The translations under genes and the position numbers were made by a program. The notes below the pieces were generated by a model. It had not been told where the DNA came from. It made no database searches and worked only from the letters and a program-made list of their open reading frames with translations. Positions 5,495-7,054 of a stretch of DNA of 7,054 bases are shown in pieces. The stretch is from an uncultured Lachnospiraceae bacterium. GTDB lineage: Bacteria; Bacillota; Clostridia; Lachnospirales; Lachnospiraceae. Positions within the stretch are counted from its first letter, which is position 1. The number at the start of each line of letters is the position of its first letter. The stretch is from NCBI GenBank assembly GCA_910586555.1, contig CAJUJY010000100.1, positions 1 through 7,054 on the forward strand, read 5' to 3'.

Positions 5495-6937
5495 TTAAAG
5501 AATTTTGCCTGTAACTGTCACCTGTCTTAATTCTGCCGCATAAGCATAAAGTGTATCTTTTTTATTCTTTGAGGGATCTTCAAGGACTATATCTAAAAGC
5601 CCCCTTAATATCCTTCCAATCTCCGGCCCTGGTTCTATACCTGCATTTACCAGGTCATTTCCATTTATATCTAAATCTTTTATACAAAGAGGTGCTTCTT
5701 CTTCTATTATTTTATTATATTTTTCTATTACACTATCAAGATTTTTAAATTTTTCATCAAATGTTTCCGGGTTTTGTGCCAGGATATCTGCATACTGTAC
5801 AAGAAACAGCATCTCCATGATATCCTTTCCCACTTTTGACACTGCCCTTCTTACAGCACGGCTTGAAGGCACAATTCTGTAATCATGGTATTTTATAAGC
5901 CTTTTTACTATTGAAACTGTATCATTGTCAAATGAAAGCCTCTTTAAAATTTTCTCTGCCATTTTCTCCCCCTCCTGGGGATGGCCATAAAAATGCCCTG
6001 TGCCATTTTCATCAATAACCATAGTTTCTGGCTTGGCAACATCATGTAAAAGCATTGCAAGGCAAAGCATAAGCTGTTGCTTTTTGCCAATTCCTTTTTT
6101 AAGCACTTCTGCCTTTTTAAGCACTTCCACAGGAATACAAGATAAATGTCCTACCCCAAAGAAACTTCCCATAATCTCCACACTAAGTATGCTGTGTTCC
6201 CCGGCTGTATATAAATGGTGGTGGTTGTGCTGGCTGGTTACCATCATTTTATCAAGCTCTGGCAAAAAAACTTTTGTCATCCCTGTACTATATGCTTCAC
6301 GTATTTTGCCAGGATTCTTTGAAACAAGCAGTTTGGAAAGTTCTGTCCTTATTCTTTCAGCACTAATCTTCTTAAGGCTGGAGGCATTATCCTTAATAGC
6401 CTGCCTTGTATTTTCTTCAATCTGGAAACCAAGCTGTCCTGAAAAACGCACAGCCCTTAACATTCTTAAGGCATCTTCACTAAACCTGTCACCAGGGTTT
6501 CCTACACAGCGTATTATATTATCTTTTAAATCCTTAAACCCTCCAAATATATCTATAAGCCCGTTTTTATTATTATAGGCCATTGCATTAACCGTAAAAT
6601 CCCTGCGTGCAAGGTCAAGATGCAGGTTACTTGTAAATTCAACACTTCCAGGGTGCCTACCGTCTTCATATTCCCCATCAATCCTGTAAGTAGTCACTTC
6701 ATACCCTGTATCACTAATCATAACTGTAACTGTGCCATGTTTAATTCCTGTATCAACTGTCCTTTTAAAACATGATTTAACAAAAGAGGGTTTTGCAGAT
6801 GTTGTTATATCCCAGTCAAGAGGTTTTCTCCCAAGCAATGTATCCCTTATACAGCCCCCTACTGCATATGCCTCATATCCAGCCTCTTCCAGTTTATTAA
6901 TAATATATGAAACATCCCCAGGTAATATAATTTCCAT
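5495..6937 (-). CDS. cca: CCA tRNA nucleotidyltransferase with HD domain
   Basis: This 480-residue cytoplasmic enzyme adds or repairs the 3'-CCA end of tRNAs using CTP and ATP, as a class II nucleotidyltransferase. The head domain has AVGGCIRDTLLGRKPLDWD (25-43), containing the GG motif and the metal-binding Asp41 and Asp43. The RRDFTVNAMA motif follows (111-120), then EDALR (154-158), the EDxxR nucleotide-template motif, followed by RAVRF. The neck and body include ERIRTELSKLL (194-204). The C-terminal half carries an HD phosphohydrolase-type domain: GEHS (His248), LLHDVAKP (His298, Asp299), GHFYGHP (314-320) and KYHDYR (His351, Asp352). This architecture is normal for Firmicute Cca proteins. 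Whether it is a full CCA-adding or a partial (CC- or A-adding) enzyme cannot be told without alignment. The start is ATG at 6937, seven bases after GGGGG (6949-6945); the open frame extends upstream to 7036, but those residues are hydrophobic and not part of the family. No convincing terminator separates it from the GH13 gene. Confidence 0.92.
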   Translation of the reverse strand: MEIILPGDVSYIINKLEEAGYEAYAVGGCIRDTLLGRKPLDWDITTSAKPSFVKSCFKRTVDTGIKHGTVTVMISDTGYEVTTYRIDGEYEDGRHPGSVEFTSNLHLDLARRDFTVNAMAYNNKNGLIDIFGGFKDLKDNIIRCVGNPGDRFSEDALRMLRAVRFSGQLGFQIEENTRQAIKDNASSLKKISAERIRTELSKLLVSKNPGKIREAYSTGMTKVFLPELDKMMVTSQHNHHHLYTAGEHSILSVEIMGSFFGVGHLSCIPVEVLKKAEVLKKGIGKKQQLMLCLAMLLHDVAKPETMVIDENGTGHFYGHPQEGEKMAEKILKRLSFDNDTVSIVKRLIKYHDYRIVPSSRAVRRAVSKVGKDIMEMLFLVQYADILAQNPETFDEKFKNLDSVIEKYNKIIEEEAPLCIKDLDINGNDLVNAGIEPGPEIGRILRGLLDIVLEDPSKNKKDTLYAYAAELRQVTVTGKIL

Positions 6938-6944
6938 AATAATT

Positions 6945-6949
6945 CCCCC
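6945..6949 (-). promoter_or_regulatory. Ribosome binding site deciding the cca start
   Basis: A G-rich run, GGGGGAA on the minus strand, lies seven bases before the ATG at 6937. It is a slightly unusual Shine-Dalgarno sequence, but its position agrees with where homology to the nucleotidyltransferase family begins. Confidence 0.5.
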
Positions 6950-7007
6950 ATACCAGAATGGCATAAACAGTTTCCAGATTACTATGCATAGACAGCATAT
7001 CCTGATA

Positions 7008-7036
7008 ATGATAACATAAAATTCCAAGCAATGCAA
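7008..7036 (-). promoter_or_regulatory. Possible promoter for cca
   Basis: On the minus strand TTGCAT (7036-7031) and TATCAT (7013-7008) are spaced by 17 bases. The -10 matches five of six consensus positions and the -35 only three. It lies about 70 bases before the cca ATG. The window ends shortly beyond, so an upstream operon partner cannot be excluded. Confidence 0.35.
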
Positions 7037-7054
7037 ACCATAAGGATATCATGT

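Noticed and set aside
6938..7036. Upstream extension of the cca reading frame to 7036
   Set aside because: The extra 33 residues are hydrophobic and lie before the conserved family start, and the likely promoter overlaps them. ATG 6937 has a G-rich ribosome site.

Overview
The window looks like a chromosomal segment of a low-GC Firmicute, most likely a Clostridia/Lachnospiraceae-type gut anaerobe. This is inferred from the AT-rich composition, frequent ATA and AGG codons, GGAGG-type ribosome sites, a Lachnospiraceae-style Rpn nuclease, a cytoplasmic neopullulanase-like GH13 enzyme and a CCA-adding enzyme carrying an HD domain. The genus cannot be fixed from this sequence alone.

Layout. Bases 1-231 hold an unidentified left edge, a probable intrinsic terminator (50-77), an AT-rich two-part inverted repeat (81-121) and a strong extended -10 promoter (176-204). 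That promoter drives a single plus-strand gene, an Rpn-family PD-(D/E)XK nuclease (232-1104). It carries three in-frame 12-bp repeats encoding a four-residue EGRQ motif and a possible internal start at 895. A long perfect hairpin (1194-1232) sits between this gene and the convergent minus-strand genes and probably terminates transcription both ways.

Everything else is on the minus strand. Read in the direction of transcription, from right to left: a CCA tRNA nucleotidyltransferase (6937-5495); a GH13 alpha-glucan hydrolase with its own promoter (5363-3219); a 172-bp AT-rich intergenic region built of related direct and inverted repeats (3061-3194); an ABC permease (3046-2105); and its ATPase (2055-1261). 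The permease and ATPase are a pair of the uncharacterised/TrpYZ-like class (COG4120/COG1101 type). The substrate-binding protein gene that normally precedes such a pair is absent, and the repeat-rich region occupies the place where it would be expected.

How the genes relate. CCA addition (tRNA maturation), maltodextrin breakdown and small-molecule import are separate housekeeping or metabolic functions, with no sign of one common pathway. The most interesting element is the Rpn gene. Rpn proteins are known as gene-within-a-gene toxin-antitoxin, anti-phage systems whose small C-terminal product contains a helix with a variable number of four-residue repeats. This copy shows both the repeat and a plausible internal translation start, so it is a candidate Firmicute version of that system.
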